Origin: RGIG4140 sp045614025
GTDB lineage: Bacteria; Pseudomonadota; Alphaproteobacteria; CAAHEQ01; UBA3637
Length of the DNA: 64,000 nt
Reading direction: 5' to 3'
Assembly: GCA_045614025.1 (NCBI GenBank)
Contig: JAZLCE010000014.1
Span: 1 to 64,000, forward strand
Both the position numbers and the translations under genes were made by a program. Under the pieces are notes generated by a model. That model was not told where the DNA came from. It did no database searches and saw only the letters and a program-made list of their open reading frames with translations. Positions 1-7,989 of this stretch are shown here, piece by piece (the first letter of the stretch is position 1; every line of letters begins with the position of its first letter).

Positions 1-49
1 ATTGATATTTAATGTTATAATATCTAAATAAGACGAAAATTAAAAAAGC

Positions 50-78
50 TTGTTAATTTTGATATCTTGATATAAAAT
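50..78 (+). promoter_or_regulatory. Putative sigma70 promoter of the first gene
   Basis: TTGTTA at 50-55 and TAAAAT at 73-78 are 17 bp apart, in the same geometry as the other promoters here. The predicted transcript starts just before the ribosome-binding site of the gene at 101. The background is AT-rich, so chance similarity is possible. Confidence 0.35.
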
Positions 79-100
79 AATAAAAAAAAGAGGAGGGGGT

Positions 101-682
101 ATGAAAAATTCTCAATTAATTGAAATATTTAATCATTTTAAAGATAAACAAGAGATGTATCCTTCGTTTTATCAAGATGGTTGTGTTTTTCGAACAAAAG
201 CTATTTGTGATTATTTATTAGACAATAAGGAATTTGAGGGCAAAAAACTTTTATTTGCAAGGATTTCTCCTCTTCAAGATAAAGGCAGGATCACTTGTTT
301 AAAAGCGCCTTTAAAAAACAAAAAGAAAACAAAAATTTCATGGGATGAACATTGGGTGCCCCTTGTTTTTGATGAAAAAAATGAGTTGGTGGTTTTAGAT
401 ATATGTTTGATGAATGGTCCTGAAAAACTCTCTGATTATTTGAAATATTTTGATAATGCCGAAATTAAAAAAGGGGATATTTGCAATGCCAAAAACGAGA
501 TGGATTATTATTTGTTAAATAGGCATAATAAAGGTCGAATGGATTTAGAGGACATGGCGAAAAATCCATATAATGCTTATCTTGAAATTATCCCCAATAA
601 AGTGGCATCCAATTGGATGAAAGAGCAAAAAAAATTAAAAGCAGTGCTTTTAAATAAAATGAAAGACTTAAAAAAACGCTGA
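101..682 (+). CDS. Protein-glutaminase-like deamidase (putative)
   Basis: A 193-aa cytoplasmic-looking protein without signal peptide or membrane segment. The ATG follows a strong GAGGAGGGGG ribosome-binding site. The order Cys28 (QDGCVFRTKAICDYLL), His84 (WDEHWVPLVF) and Asp100 (VVLDICLMNGP) resembles the Cys-His-Asp triad of bacterial protein-glutaminase (protein-glutamine deamidase) enzymes, where a Cys starts a helix, His lies on a strand followed by hydrophobic residues, and Asp ends the next strand. If right, it hydrolyses side-chain amides of protein glutamines. The family assignment rests on motif pattern only. The enzymes I know are secreted precursors, whereas this one has no export signal, so it could act inside the cell, be an effector, or belong to another papain-like family. 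It stands alone, with a separate promoter for the next gene. Confidence 0.5.
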   Translation: MKNSQLIEIFNHFKDKQEMYPSFYQDGCVFRTKAICDYLLDNKEFEGKKLLFARISPLQDKGRITCLKAPLKNKKKTKISWDEHWVPLVFDEKNELVVLDICLMNGPEKLSDYLKYFDNAEIKKGDICNAKNEMDYYLLNRHNKGRMDLEDMAKNPYNAYLEIIPNKVASNWMKEQKKLKAVLLNKMKDLKKR

Positions 683-726
683 TTTTTTTTATTAGGTATT
701 TTTTAAGGTTTTTATATAATGAAAAG

Positions 727-755
727 TTGACAAATAATATTTTTAGTAGTATACT
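727..755 (+). promoter_or_regulatory. Sigma70 promoter of the DUF1523-like gene
   Basis: A perfect TTGACA at 727-732 and TATACT at 750-755 are separated by 17 bp. The start codon of the gene at 789 lies 33 bases past the -10 box. Confidence 0.7.
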
Positions 756-788
756 TTAGCCAAATATAATTTAAAAAGAGGTATTTGC

Positions 789-1526
789 ATGACTCATTTA
801 GTTGAAGCTGAAGTAAATAGTTGTATGGGATGTATGGGTATTCTTTTGCTTGGGGGGTTATTTGTTTCAAGCTTAGGTCTTTCATATTGCACGCAGGATA
901 CAAAAACATTTAAGGTTGTTGACAAATATGTTAAAACGGAAGGTCAGGGCCGTGGGGTGTTTTATGTTGTTGGCGAAGATGAAAGTGGTAATAAAGAAGT
1001 TTTAAAAAATACGGATACAATTGCTTTCTTTAAATTTGATTCATCTGATTTGCAACAAAAAATTTCTTTGGGTAATACGTATAAAATGGATTTGAACTGG
1101 ATGCGCGTTCCTTTCTTGTCAATGTATCGCAATGTGTTGGATGTTGAATTGGTTTCAAATGCGAATAATTTTAAATTTAATGAACAAGAAAAAGGCTCAG
1201 TTTTATTAAAGCCAAGATCTTTGGAAGGACGATACGCAAAAGCTTTGCTTGATATGTTGAATGAAAATCAAAATATTGATGTTGTGAAATTGATTGAAGC
1301 GCATACAGCGTTAGAGGCAACAAAAGATCCTCAAAATGCCTCAAAAATTAAAGCGATTGGGAATAAATATTATAAATGGTATATGGAATCTTCTTCTCTT
1401 GAAGAGTTTAAAGAAATGTTGTTTCGTTTTGTTCAAGGGCAACCTGTTGCAAAGCATATTCAATCGCATGATCGTTTTGTTTCCTTTAAGCTTCAACAGA
1501 AAGCTTTGCAACGCGTTAATGCTTAA
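789..1526 (+). CDS. DUF1523-like membrane-anchored protein
   Basis: A 245-aa protein with one hydrophobic segment near the N terminus (about residues 14-34), then a soluble domain that should be periplasmic. Residues about 41-122 follow the pattern I associate with DUF1523: a V-x-DK start, then LKNTDTI, KFDSSDL, GNTYKMDLNWMRVPFLSMY and a trailing NVLDV. The function of DUF1523 proteins is not known. The C-terminal half (about 150-245) is helical and I do not recognise it. AAAAAGAGG lies just before the ATG. It has its own promoter and ends before a clear terminator, so it is probably monocistronic. Confidence 0.6.
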   Translation: MTHLVEAEVNSCMGCMGILLLGGLFVSSLGLSYCTQDTKTFKVVDKYVKTEGQGRGVFYVVGEDESGNKEVLKNTDTIAFFKFDSSDLQQKISLGNTYKMDLNWMRVPFLSMYRNVLDVELVSNANNFKFNEQEKGSVLLKPRSLEGRYAKALLDMLNENQNIDVVKLIEAHTALEATKDPQNASKIKAIGNKYYKWYMESSSLEEFKEMLFRFVQGQPVAKHIQSHDRFVSFKLQQKALQRVNA

Positions 1527-1638
1527 AAAAGTTTTTTTAATTCGTCTTGAGGGTGGGTAAAAACTAAATTTCCCTTTTTTGCAAAATTTTAAGATTTGGT
1601 TGAAATATATTAAAACGCCAAGTGCCCCTTGATTTATA

Positions 1639-1673
1639 ACAGTTCTAACTTTTGGGTTTAGAACTGTTTTTTT
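1639..1673 (+). terminator. Rho-independent terminator after the DUF1523-like gene
   Basis: A 10-bp stem (ACAGTTCTAA at 1639-1648 with TTAGAACTGT at 1658-1667) is followed by a run of T. It lacks a T run on the other strand, so it should work only for the plus-strand gene. Confidence 0.85.
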
Positions 1674-1717
1674 ATTGTTTCATTTTGTTTAAAGGTAAGG
1701 ATTTTAATTTTATATCT

Positions 1718-2338
1718 TTATTTTATTTGCTTTAAAAAGGCAGATAAGCAATTTAATTGTTTTTCAAATTCATATCTGGTGAACACGGTTTCTTCCTTAT
1801 TTGCTTTGCCAATGGAATGCAAAATGGCGCGATCAACTTTTTTTAAAACTTGGCGAAAAAGTGGGTTTTGAATGGCTGAAATATAAACCTCGTCAACTAA
1901 ATCATCATATTCAGCGCTATAACGATTTATCTTTTGCCCTTGCCAATAAAGGAATCCCGTTTCTTTCCAATTATAATCAGAAGCAATTTGAATGTGAACG
2001 GCATTTATCCCCTGATAAGAAAAAACAAGCTTTTGTATCTCTGGATCAGGGAACTTAATCCCTTGGAAAAAAGATTCTAAACTCTGTAACTGATGTCCTT
2101 TAAAATCAAATTCATAAGGGAACAAATTTGATAAAGCTTTAGCTAACGGATTTTTGGCTTTGTAGCCCACATTTATCCAGCTTTCTGAAATGGGGATCAA
2201 ATTGCCTTCTTCGTCTTCTAAAGGAAACCCATCACAATAAGCCTTTTCATTAATATATTGAATTTCTTTTTGTTGAAAAACATAATTTTTCTTAAATTCC
2301 TGAAACAACAATAATTCTTTTTGAAAATTCTTTTCCAT
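1718..2338 (-). CDS. Hypothetical cytoplasmic protein
   Basis: A 206-aa acidic soluble protein with no signal peptide or membrane segment, which I do not recognise. The reading frame is open further upstream, but the start at 2338 (MEKNFQKELL) follows GGAGCTCCC, and the extra upstream residues are hydrophobic and overlap the predicted promoter, so the shorter form is preferred. Visible features are a charged N terminus and several aromatic-rich stretches such as WKETGFLYWQGQ. It has its own promoter (2378-2406). It converges with the DUF1523-like gene, with only the terminator between. Confidence 0.6.
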   Translation of the reverse strand: MEKNFQKELLLFQEFKKNYVFQQKEIQYINEKAYCDGFPLEDEEGNLIPISESWINVGYKAKNPLAKALSNLFPYEFDFKGHQLQSLESFFQGIKFPDPEIQKLVFSYQGINAVHIQIASDYNWKETGFLYWQGQKINRYSAEYDDLVDEVYISAIQNPLFRQVLKKVDRAILHSIGKANKEETVFTRYEFEKQLNCLSAFLKQIK

Positions 2339-2377
2339 GGGAGCTCCGTTATGATAAAAGTTTTTACTGTCAAAAGA

Positions 2378-2406
2378 ATTATAGTAAAAAATCCTTAAAA
2401 GAGCAA
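2378..2406 (-). promoter_or_regulatory. Promoter of the hypothetical gene at 1718-2338
   Basis: On the minus strand TTGCTC (2406-2401) and a perfect TATAAT (2383-2378) are 17 bp apart. The transcript would start downstream of the alternative long start, supporting the start at 2338. Confidence 0.55.
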
Positions 2407-2442
2407 GGCATGTGAAAGAAAAGAAATGAAATATCAAAATGC

Positions 2443-2540
2443 CGTCTCGCGGGCTATCGCCCCGAACCCTCTGGGTTCTTAACTCTCAACGCTCCCCATA
2501 TAAAAAAACCACCCGAAAAGGGTGTTTTTATAAATGGTGT
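2443..2540. repeat. tRNA-Lys-downstream repeat, copy 1
   Basis: This copy carries the short palindrome GAACCCTCTGGGTTC (2464-2478), then a degenerate form of the tRNA-Lys terminator hairpin (ACCACCC / GGGTG) and the tail TTTTTATAAATGGTG. The same string of elements recurs at 3931-4008 and, beside the intact tRNA, at 4119-4223. Confidence 0.75.
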
Positions 2541-2570
2541 GGGTATCTTGCTCAGCGCGAGCTATGTTTG

Positions 2571-2954
2571 CTATAAATTTACATCTACAGCTGGAACAGT
2601 TTTCCAATCATGCTCTTTGTTTTCATATTGGAATACACCAACTTGACGCGCACATTTTCCTTTTGGAATAGTAATTTTTTCATTGTCATAATAACTTTTA
2701 CCAACCTTATTCACAAGTAAAACAACTAAACCACTAAAGTCTTCCTCTACAGCCAATGCCATATTTGATTTTTGGACCTGAATTACACGTAAGTTTGATT
2801 TAGTCACACAATCTGTAGGCGTATCAAAGATTGTTAAACCACGTAGGCCTTCATCTTGCTCTTGAGTTTGAGATTGTGCAATGAACCAAAGAGTTCCGAA
2901 CGTTCCAACCACGCCAACAATCACACCAAATAAAAATAAAAGAAATTTCTTCAT
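2571..2954 (-). CDS. Small membrane-anchored protein of unknown function
   Basis: A 127-aa protein with an N-terminal hydrophobic segment (about residues 5-26, LLFLFGVIVGVVGTFGTLWF) acting as signal anchor. The rest is a beta-rich domain with two paired-looking Cys and a C-terminal IPKGKCARQVGVFQYE motif. I have no firm family name. The start at 2954 follows AAAGGA; the longer frame to 3050 lacks a ribosome-binding site and would overlap the divergent NERD gene. It lies with that gene between two copies of the tRNA-Lys-associated repeat, which suggests arrival as a small island. Confidence 0.6.
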   Translation of the reverse strand: MKKFLLFLFGVIVGVVGTFGTLWFIAQSQTQEQDEGLRGLTIFDTPTDCVTKSNLRVIQVQKSNMALAVEEDFSGLVVLLVNKVGKSYYDNEKITIPKGKCARQVGVFQYENKEHDWKTVPAVDVNL

Positions 2955-3054
2955 TTTAAATCCTTTCGTCTGTATAAGACCTATCGTAAAATAATGCATC
3001 AAAAAAGTCAAGATTGAGTTGAATTCTTTAGATATATCTTGTATATTCATTCGT

Positions 3055-3783
3055 ATGGGATTACTTCTTATACCTATTTTTATTATTATTTATTTTTGTT
3101 TCTTTACTGCCTCTGCAAAAGGGCGTAGAGGTGAAAGAGCTGTTGCAAACATTTTATCCGAATTACCATCTTCTGAATATTCTGTCATCAATGATATCAC
3201 TCTTCAAGATGAACATGGCAGCACACAAATAGACCATGTCATTGTTTCTGTTTATGGCATTTTCGTTATTGAAACAAAGAATTATTCTGGCTGGATAATG
3301 GGTGGTGAAAAATCAGACCAATGGATAAAAAATATGTATGGACATAAATACTGCTTTTATAATCCGATACGGCAAAATTATGGACATATTTCAACCTTAG
3401 CAAGGACATTGTTAGTATCTAAAAACAATTTTGTTTCTATCGTTGCTTTTCCTTATAAAGCCGATATAAAAGTACATACAAGTGAGCATGTTGTCTATTT
3501 TAAAGAAATTGTTCCAACAATTCTTTCCTATACAACAAAAAGATTTTCTATTTCTGAGGTTGATAAAATGACAAATCAGTTGTTGTCGTTGCAGTTCGAT
3601 TCAAAGGAACAGAAAAAAGAACACATACAATATGCAAAAGATAAAAAGAATTTTTCAAAAAGTGCTTTAAGACAAGGTATCTGTCCTTATTGTGGATCGG
3701 AATTAAAAGTACGAAAAGGAAAATATGGCACTTTTCTTGGGTGTAGTAGATATCCAAAATGTAAATATACACACCCACTATAA
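3055..3783 (+). CDS. NERD-domain protein with C-terminal topoisomerase-type zinc ribbon
   Basis: About 242 aa: an N-terminal hydrophobic segment (LLLIPIFIIIYFCFF), a NERD nuclease-related domain with GRRGERAVANIL, QIDHVIVSVYGIFVIETKN and a conserved downstream W, then a C-terminal four-Cys zinc ribbon (CPYCGSEL ... FLGCSRYPKC) of the kind found at the end of topoisomerase I. NERD domains are related to restriction-endonuclease-like nucleases, and this architecture is common in mobile and defence contexts. The substrate is unknown. The ATG at 3055 is used here; a TTG at 3019 would add 12 residues, and neither has a strong ribosome-binding site. It is flanked by duplicated tRNA-Lys-adjacent repeats, consistent with horizontal acquisition. 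Confidence 0.8.
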   Translation: MGLLLIPIFIIIYFCFFTASAKGRRGERAVANILSELPSSEYSVINDITLQDEHGSTQIDHVIVSVYGIFVIETKNYSGWIMGGEKSDQWIKNMYGHKYCFYNPIRQNYGHISTLARTLLVSKNNFVSIVAFPYKADIKVHTSEHVVYFKEIVPTILSYTTKRFSISEVDKMTNQLLSLQFDSKEQKKEHIQYAKDKKNFSKSALRQGICPYCGSELKVRKGKYGTFLGCSRYPKCKYTHPL

Positions 3784-3930
3784 AACATTAAAAAAGTTCG
3801 AATGTAGCAGAACCTATTAAAAGCACTAAAAATGTGAAATGCAATAAAATCAGATACTTTCGTGATGATGAGTTCGATTGTTCATGAAAAAGCATTTGTT
3901 ATGTATTTACTTCGCTAATTAACTTTTATA

Positions 3931-4008
3931 CGCCGAACCCTCTGGGTTCTTAACCCCCGCCCACCACACTATTTATAAAAAAACCACCCATAAAGGGTGG
4001 TGTTTTTA
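3931..4008. repeat. tRNA-Lys-downstream repeat, copy 2
   Basis: The segment is almost identical to copy 3 at 4128-4213: palindrome GAACCCTCTGGGTTC, CACCACACTATTTATAAAA, the ACCACCC-TAAAG-GGTGGT hairpin and TTTTTAT. Just after it, GCGCTGGGATT (4038-4048) matches the 3-prime end of the tRNA-Lys gene, so a decayed tRNA end may be present. Otherwise the stretch 3784-4218 has no supported gene. Confidence 0.8.
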
Positions 4009-4118
4009 TGCGTGTAGGAAATGGGTTTCTGTTCCTTGCGCTGGGATTGTAATTCCCATTTTTTTTTGAAAAAAATGGGCCCCTTTCGGCACGCAACCAC
4101 TCGTTCGAAACAAAGTTT

Positions 4119-4223
4119 CGTCTCGTGGGCTATCGCCTCGAACCCTCTGGGTTCTTAACCCCCGCACACCACACTATTTATAAAAAAAACCACCCATAAA
4201 GGGTGGTGTTTTTATAAATGGTG
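4119..4223. repeat. tRNA-Lys-downstream repeat, copy 3 (adjacent to the tRNA)
   Basis: This copy abuts the intact tRNA-Lys and supplies its terminator. It starts with GTCTCGTGGGCTATCGCC, shared in nearly the same form with copy 1. Copies 1 and 3 therefore bracket the 2.5-3.8 kb gene pair. Confidence 0.8.
4182..4208 (-). terminator. Terminator of tRNA-Lys
   Basis: Read on the minus strand, ACCACCC (4207-4201) pairs with GGGTGGT (4195-4189) and is followed by eight T. It sits 11 bases past the tRNA CCA end. Copies of the same hairpin appear in the two upstream repeats. Confidence 0.8.
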
Positions 4224-4294
4224 AGCGCGCTGGGATTCGAACCCAGGGCCACCTGATTAAAAGTCAGGTGCTCTACCAGCTGAGCTACGCACTC
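4219..4294 (-). tRNA. tRNA-Lys (anticodon UUU)
   Basis: A complete 76-nt cloverleaf on the minus strand. The acceptor stem GAGTGCG/CGCGCTC has one wobble pair, the D arm is AGCTCAGCTGGTAGAGC, the anticodon arm is CCTGA-CTTTTAA-TCAGG with anticodon TTT, the T arm contains GGTTCGAATCC, and CCA is encoded. The strong promoter at 4318-4346 and the terminator just downstream indicate a single-gene transcript. Confidence 0.97.
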
Positions 4295-4317
4295 ATTTTC
4301 TGCTCAACATAGGTGCT

Positions 4318-4346
4318 AATATATATTTTTTTTTTGAACTTGTCAA
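4318..4346 (-). promoter_or_regulatory. Promoter of tRNA-Lys
   Basis: TTGACA (4346-4341) and TATATT (4323-4318) on the minus strand are 17 bp apart, 24 bases upstream of the mature tRNA. Confidence 0.75.
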
Positions 4347-4411
4347 CGCTTTTTTTATCTTTTTTTAATTTTTTTTCATTTTTTTTATTATTTATTGTTT
4401 TTATTATGGTT

Positions 4412-5746
4412 TTAGTTTTCTTCTTGGTCACTTAAGGGTTCTTTTCGCATTAAAACTTGCTCAATTTTATGTCCACTTGCTTTTGTTACTTCAAAATAAA
4501 TGTTTTCAAATTGAACTTTAACGCCTGTCATTGACGCGGGAAGGGTGGTCATTGCTGATAAAATAAATCCAGCAACGGTGTTATAATCTTCTGGCGGAAA
4601 CTTTAATTTCAGCATTTTTTCAATTTTCTCAATTAATGTTGTGCCTTTAATCATCCATTCAGTTTCAGAAACTTCTTTGATATCTGGTTCTTCAAGTGGG
4701 GCTGATAAATCATCATTTAAAGGGCCAACAATTTCTTCCAATAAATCAGAAATGGTTACAATCCCTGTCATGGCGCCATATTCATCCACCGTCACAGCAA
4801 AATGATTTCTTGATTTTTGCATGGATTTAAAAACATTATTAATGTGCAACCCTTCTGGAATAAATTGAACGGGTTTTAAAATTCTTTTAATCAATTCTTC
4901 TTTTTTAACGCCTTTTTCTTTAAAGAAATCTTTAAATTTAATGGTTCCAATAATATTATCGCGTGTTTTTTTATAAACAGGATAAATTGAAAATTGATTT
5001 TTAAGCATTTTTGCTTCCCAAACTTTAACAGAATCATCAATATTAATAAATTTAACTTGAGTTCTATGCGTTAAAACATCTGAAATCAACTTATCATCAA
5101 ATTCAAAAACGTTATGAAGCAAGCTTTTTTCTTGCAAATCAATGGTGCCGTTTTGCGATCCAATATCAATGAGCATTCTGATTTCTTCTTCGGTGACGCT
5201 TTTATTCATTTTGCTTTCTTTGATACCAAATAATTTTAAAACCATATTTGTTGAAAAGGTTAAAAACCAAACAACAGGTGCAAAAATTTTGGCAATAATA
5301 TAAATAGGGTGCGCCATAAAAAGGGCAATTTTTTCGGTATATTGCATGCCAATGCGTTTTGGAACAAGTTCGCCTAAAATAAGCGTGACATAAGAAAGAA
5401 TTATCGTGATGAAAATAACGGAAAAAACATCCAGTTTTTGTGGTGAAACATGAATACCACATTCAAGTAAAAAAGTAACTATTCGATCCGAAAAGTTATC
5501 GGCAGCAAAAGCTGAACCTAAAAAACCAGCCAGCGTGATGCCCACTTGAATGGTGGCTAAAAAATTAGCAGGTTCTTGTGTTAAGGATAATAATTTTTGA
5601 GCGCGTTTATGCCCATCTTCTGCCATTTTTTTAAGCTTGCCATCATTCATTGAAATCACTGCAATTTCGGTGCAAGCAAAAATGGCGTTTAAGAAAATTA
5701 AAAATAATTGAAAGATTAATAAGGTGATTAAAGAATATTCTTGCAT
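4412..5746 (-). CDS. CorC/HlyC family CNNM-CBS membrane transporter
   Basis: A 444-aa protein with the standard three-part family layout: an N-terminal DUF21/CNNM membrane domain (about residues 5-200, with hydrophobic segments at about 5-27, 65-85, 105-125 and 140-165), a CBS pair (about 215-340, including GTIKFKDFF and HFAVTVDEYGAMTGIVTISDLLEEIVG) and a C-terminal CorC_HlyC domain (about 355-430). Family members are linked to Mg2+/Co2+ efflux and are often misnamed hemolysins. The ATG follows AAAAGGAG. It is separated by about 75 bases from the upstream small-membrane-protein operon on the same strand and may be partly cotranscribed with it. Confidence 0.9.
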   Translation of the reverse strand: MQEYSLITLLIFQLFLIFLNAIFACTEIAVISMNDGKLKKMAEDGHKRAQKLLSLTQEPANFLATIQVGITLAGFLGSAFAADNFSDRIVTFLLECGIHVSPQKLDVFSVIFITIILSYVTLILGELVPKRIGMQYTEKIALFMAHPIYIIAKIFAPVVWFLTFSTNMVLKLFGIKESKMNKSVTEEEIRMLIDIGSQNGTIDLQEKSLLHNVFEFDDKLISDVLTHRTQVKFINIDDSVKVWEAKMLKNQFSIYPVYKKTRDNIIGTIKFKDFFKEKGVKKEELIKRILKPVQFIPEGLHINNVFKSMQKSRNHFAVTVDEYGAMTGIVTISDLLEEIVGPLNDDLSAPLEEPDIKEVSETEWMIKGTTLIEKIEKMLKLKFPPEDYNTVAGFILSAMTTLPASMTGVKVQFENIYFEVTKASGHKIEQVLMRKEPLSDQEEN

Positions 5747-5822
5747 AAAAAACTCCTTTTAAATTCAAGTATATGAAATTTAAATTGAAGATGCAAGTGT
5801 TGTGAATTTAAAAAAAGAGTTT

Positions 5823-6452
5823 TTATCTGGTTAACTGTTTTGAGTTTAGCAGGCCTAAAAGCAAAGAAGAGGAGGGCAGTCTATTTACTTTTTCCATAAA
5901 ATTCTCTCTAAGGCGCATCAATAAATAATCAGAAAACTGGCTGTTATTAGAATGGTTTAAATATTCTGTTTCATATTTTTTTCTTAAAATATCTAATCCA
6001 GCTTGGTTTGCTGAAGGGTTATCAATTAAAATCAAATGTTTAACGGCGTTTAAAACCCGTGGCGCATTTTCCTTTGTCATTTTAGGAACAAGCGGATGCA
6101 AGGTGCTGATGAAAACAGAATCCAATTTTTCGGCATCATAAATGGCTTGTTGTTTGGCAACTTCTTCTTGCTGTTGTTTTTCTTGTTCTTGCTGTTGTTT
6201 TTCTTGAAAGTGATTATAAGTTGAATTTCCAACCCATGCTAAAAGGCCAAGAACAATGAAAAAAGTTAAACAACCAAAACCATCTGAATGGTCGGAAACA
6301 AAGTCTTTTACCTTTTCCATTGGAGATAAATTATCTTTATTTTCATCTTCGTTTAACAAATCGTCATAAAAGCTGTTTCTTGAAAGGTCAAAACTTTCCT
6401 TTCGCTTCTCAGGATCCGTTTCATTTAAGCTTTTAATTTCTTTGCTCCCCAT
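5823..6452 (-). CDS. Unknown single-pass membrane protein, last gene of small-membrane-protein operon
   Basis: A 209-aa protein that I do not recognise. Residues 1-57 are charged and probably cytoplasmic, about 59-77 form one membrane segment (GCLTFFIVLGLLAWVG), 81-110 are a Gln/Glu-rich coiled coil, and the rest is a helical domain (about 110-209). AAAGGA precedes the start. It follows the 73-aa gene by 15 bases and closes an eight-gene minus-strand run that begins at 9800. The coiled coil may mediate assembly with the other membrane proteins; this is inference. Confidence 0.6.
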   Translation of the reverse strand: MGSKEIKSLNETDPEKRKESFDLSRNSFYDDLLNEDENKDNLSPMEKVKDFVSDHSDGFGCLTFFIVLGLLAWVGNSTYNHFQEKQQQEQEKQQQEEVAKQQAIYDAEKLDSVFISTLHPLVPKMTKENAPRVLNAVKHLILIDNPSANQAGLDILRKKYETEYLNHSNNSQFSDYLLMRLRENFMEKVNRLPSSSLLLGLLNSKQLTR

Positions 6453-6467
6453 CAGAAATCCTTTCTT

Positions 6468-6689
6468 TTAATAATTTTCTCTTGATGCAGACAAATGCTT
6501 TTGAATTAATTTTGAATCATTTTTTTTCGAAGAATTAATTTGATAAGCAGGTTGAGGGTTATTTTTTTTTGCTTCATATTTTTTTTGAGCATCAGATAAA
6601 TACCAACCAACAAAACAAAGCATTCCAATGCCACCAATTAAAGCACCATGCTCAATAATACTGGCAAAATCATCTTTAACTAAATTCAT
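6468..6689 (-). CDS. Unknown 73-aa single-pass membrane protein
   Basis: One membrane segment (about residues 16-32, ALIGGIGMLCFVGWYL) is followed by a Lys/Asn/Ser-rich soluble tail. Its ATG overlaps the stop of the upstream gene (4-base ATGA overlap), showing translational coupling within the operon. No family is recognised. The short length and composition resemble small accessory subunits of membrane complexes, but nothing in the sequence proves this. Confidence 0.5.
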   Translation of the reverse strand: MNLVKDDFASIIEHGALIGGIGMLCFVGWYLSDAQKKYEAKKNNPQPAYQINSSKKNDSKLIQKHLSASRENY

Positions 6690-7003
6690 TCTTTAATCCG
6701 TTCTTTTAATTGAGTGTTTATTTTGATTTCATTTTTTTGCAAGGGTTCTATATTCTTTTTGGCGCAAGAACAACCATATCCCATCAGGCCAAATGAAGCT
6801 AAAATTGCACCCAAGTATCCCAAAACTTTTATATCTTTAAAAAGAGAAGGCTCTTTTTTAATGGCGGTTTTTTTTCTATCTGGAACATGACTGGCTAATT
6901 CCAAAAGCTGATTTAACGCACTGAGCGGATTTTTGATTTGTTTGATTTCAGTCCCTTTAAAATAATGAGGGCTTTTTTGAGGATTGCAATTATTATATAG
7001 CAT
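6686..7003 (-). CDS. Unknown 105-aa single-pass membrane protein
   Basis: A soluble N-terminal half (residues 1-55) precedes one hydrophobic segment (about 60-77, VLGYLGAILASFGLMGYG) that runs into CSCAKK and a charged tail. The segment is not at the N terminus, so it is not a lipoprotein. It overlaps the next gene by four bases. The hydrophobic segment resembles that of the 118-aa neighbour (LCYIASILGSAGLITPS), hinting that the two are related. No family is recognised. Confidence 0.5.
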   Translation of the reverse strand: MLYNNCNPQKSPHYFKGTEIKQIKNPLSALNQLLELASHVPDRKKTAIKKEPSLFKDIKVLGYLGAILASFGLMGYGCSCAKKNIEPLQKNEIKINTQLKERIKE

Positions 7004-7031
7004 AAATAACCTTGTTTAAAACATTTCTTCC

Positions 7032-7388
7032 TTAATTGGTGCGCTCATTTTGAGCGATTGATGTCAAATTCTGACAAATAGGTTTGGCTTTTGCTACTAT
7101 AACACTTGGCGTTATAAGCCCAGCCGAACCAAGAATACTGGCAATGTAGCATAAAAGAATAGGGCTATGCAAGGTTTTATTTCTTTTTTCTTCATTTTTT
7201 TGTTCATCTTTAAAAATTTCAATTTCCTCTGGTGTTTCGCCTCTTAAAAGCGCGCGTTGATAAGGCGTTAATAAATCAGGGAAATATGTTTTTTCGCCTT
7301 CTTCTTTTTTTAAATCAAGTGGTTTGTTTTGATTTAAAATTTCTTGTTGATAAATGGTTAATTCCTTGTCTTGATGATATCTTTTCAT
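7032..7388 (-). CDS. Unknown 118-aa single-pass membrane protein
   Basis: The charged N-terminal part contains YQQEILNQNKP and YQRALLRGETPEEIE, two similar helical stretches (YQxxxLxxxxP/T), so it may hold a short internal repeat. A membrane segment follows at about residues 75-97. The ribosome-binding site is weak, with the start 10 bases from the previous gene. No known family is recognised. It lies in the middle of the eight-gene operon. Confidence 0.5.
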   Translation of the reverse strand: MKRYHQDKELTIYQQEILNQNKPLDLKKEEGEKTYFPDLLTPYQRALLRGETPEEIEIFKDEQKNEEKRNKTLHSPILLCYIASILGSAGLITPSVIVAKAKPICQNLTSIAQNERTN

Positions 7389-7397
7389 AAAAGTCTC

Positions 7398-7988
7398 CTA
7401 TTCTTTTTCAAGTGATTTTAATTGAACGATTTTATTTAAGTTAGCTTTATATTTGTTATTGATACATTCAACATTATGTTTGGCCCAATAACTGGTTGCC
7501 GAGCAAATAAGTAACCCAGCAATAATGCTTGTTGGATATGTTGTTTTTTCGCTGATTGCCCCAGCTGTTAGCGTTAACAAACCTCCCAAAGCAATCAAAT
7601 AGCCAAGCATATTTTTAGCCTCAATTTTTCTGGCCTCATTTCTGAGTTTAAAGCCCTCTTTTACTCTTAATTCATTTTCTTTATATTCTTTTGTTGCTTT
7701 TTCATTATATTTTATTGAATACAAAAATTGGCATTCAATATCCGCTTTTGATTTTTGATATAAAACACTGTTTAATAAGCATAAAGAAGCAAGAATACAA
7801 AAAGCCTGGATGTTTTCTTTGGCAGAGCTATCTGAAAGGCTTACCAAAAAAGCAATACTAGGCATGCTTAGAAGGATGAAAAAGAAATCGCGACTCTTTT
7901 TTTTATCTTCTAATTCTTTTTGAGCATCTTGATAAAGCTCATCTGCTTTTATTTGCAAAGAAAGATTTTCTTGTTTTTTCTGAGTCAT
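7398..7988 (-). CDS. Unknown four-helix membrane protein, paralog A
   Basis: A 196-aa protein with two pairs of hydrophobic segments (about 34-51 and 62-78; 127-146 and 153-168) separated by a charged helical middle. It opens with ADELYQDAQKEL, nearly the same as ADALYQEAYSQI in the gene directly upstream, and both have an SYW/AYW-(A/G)K motif after the last membrane segment (ATSYWAKHN; ASAYWGKNH). The two are therefore tandem paralogs. No known family is recognised. Spacing to the neighbour is one base, implying coupled translation. Confidence 0.6.
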   Translation of the reverse strand: MTQKKQENLSLQIKADELYQDAQKELEDKKKSRDFFFILLSMPSIAFLVSLSDSSAKENIQAFCILASLCLLNSVLYQKSKADIECQFLYSIKYNEKATKEYKENELRVKEGFKLRNEARKIEAKNMLGYLIALGGLLTLTAGAISEKTTYPTSIIAGLLICSATSYWAKHNVECINNKYKANLNKIVQLKSLEKE

Positions 7989-7989
7989 T

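Noticed and set aside
3019..3054. TTG start adding 12 residues to the NERD protein
   Set aside because: No ribosome-binding site; the ATG at 3055 begins the hydrophobic anchor. The choice is not certain.
4038..4061. Second tRNA-Lys gene
   Set aside because: Only a short 3-prime-end-like fragment is present; the rest of a cloverleaf is missing.
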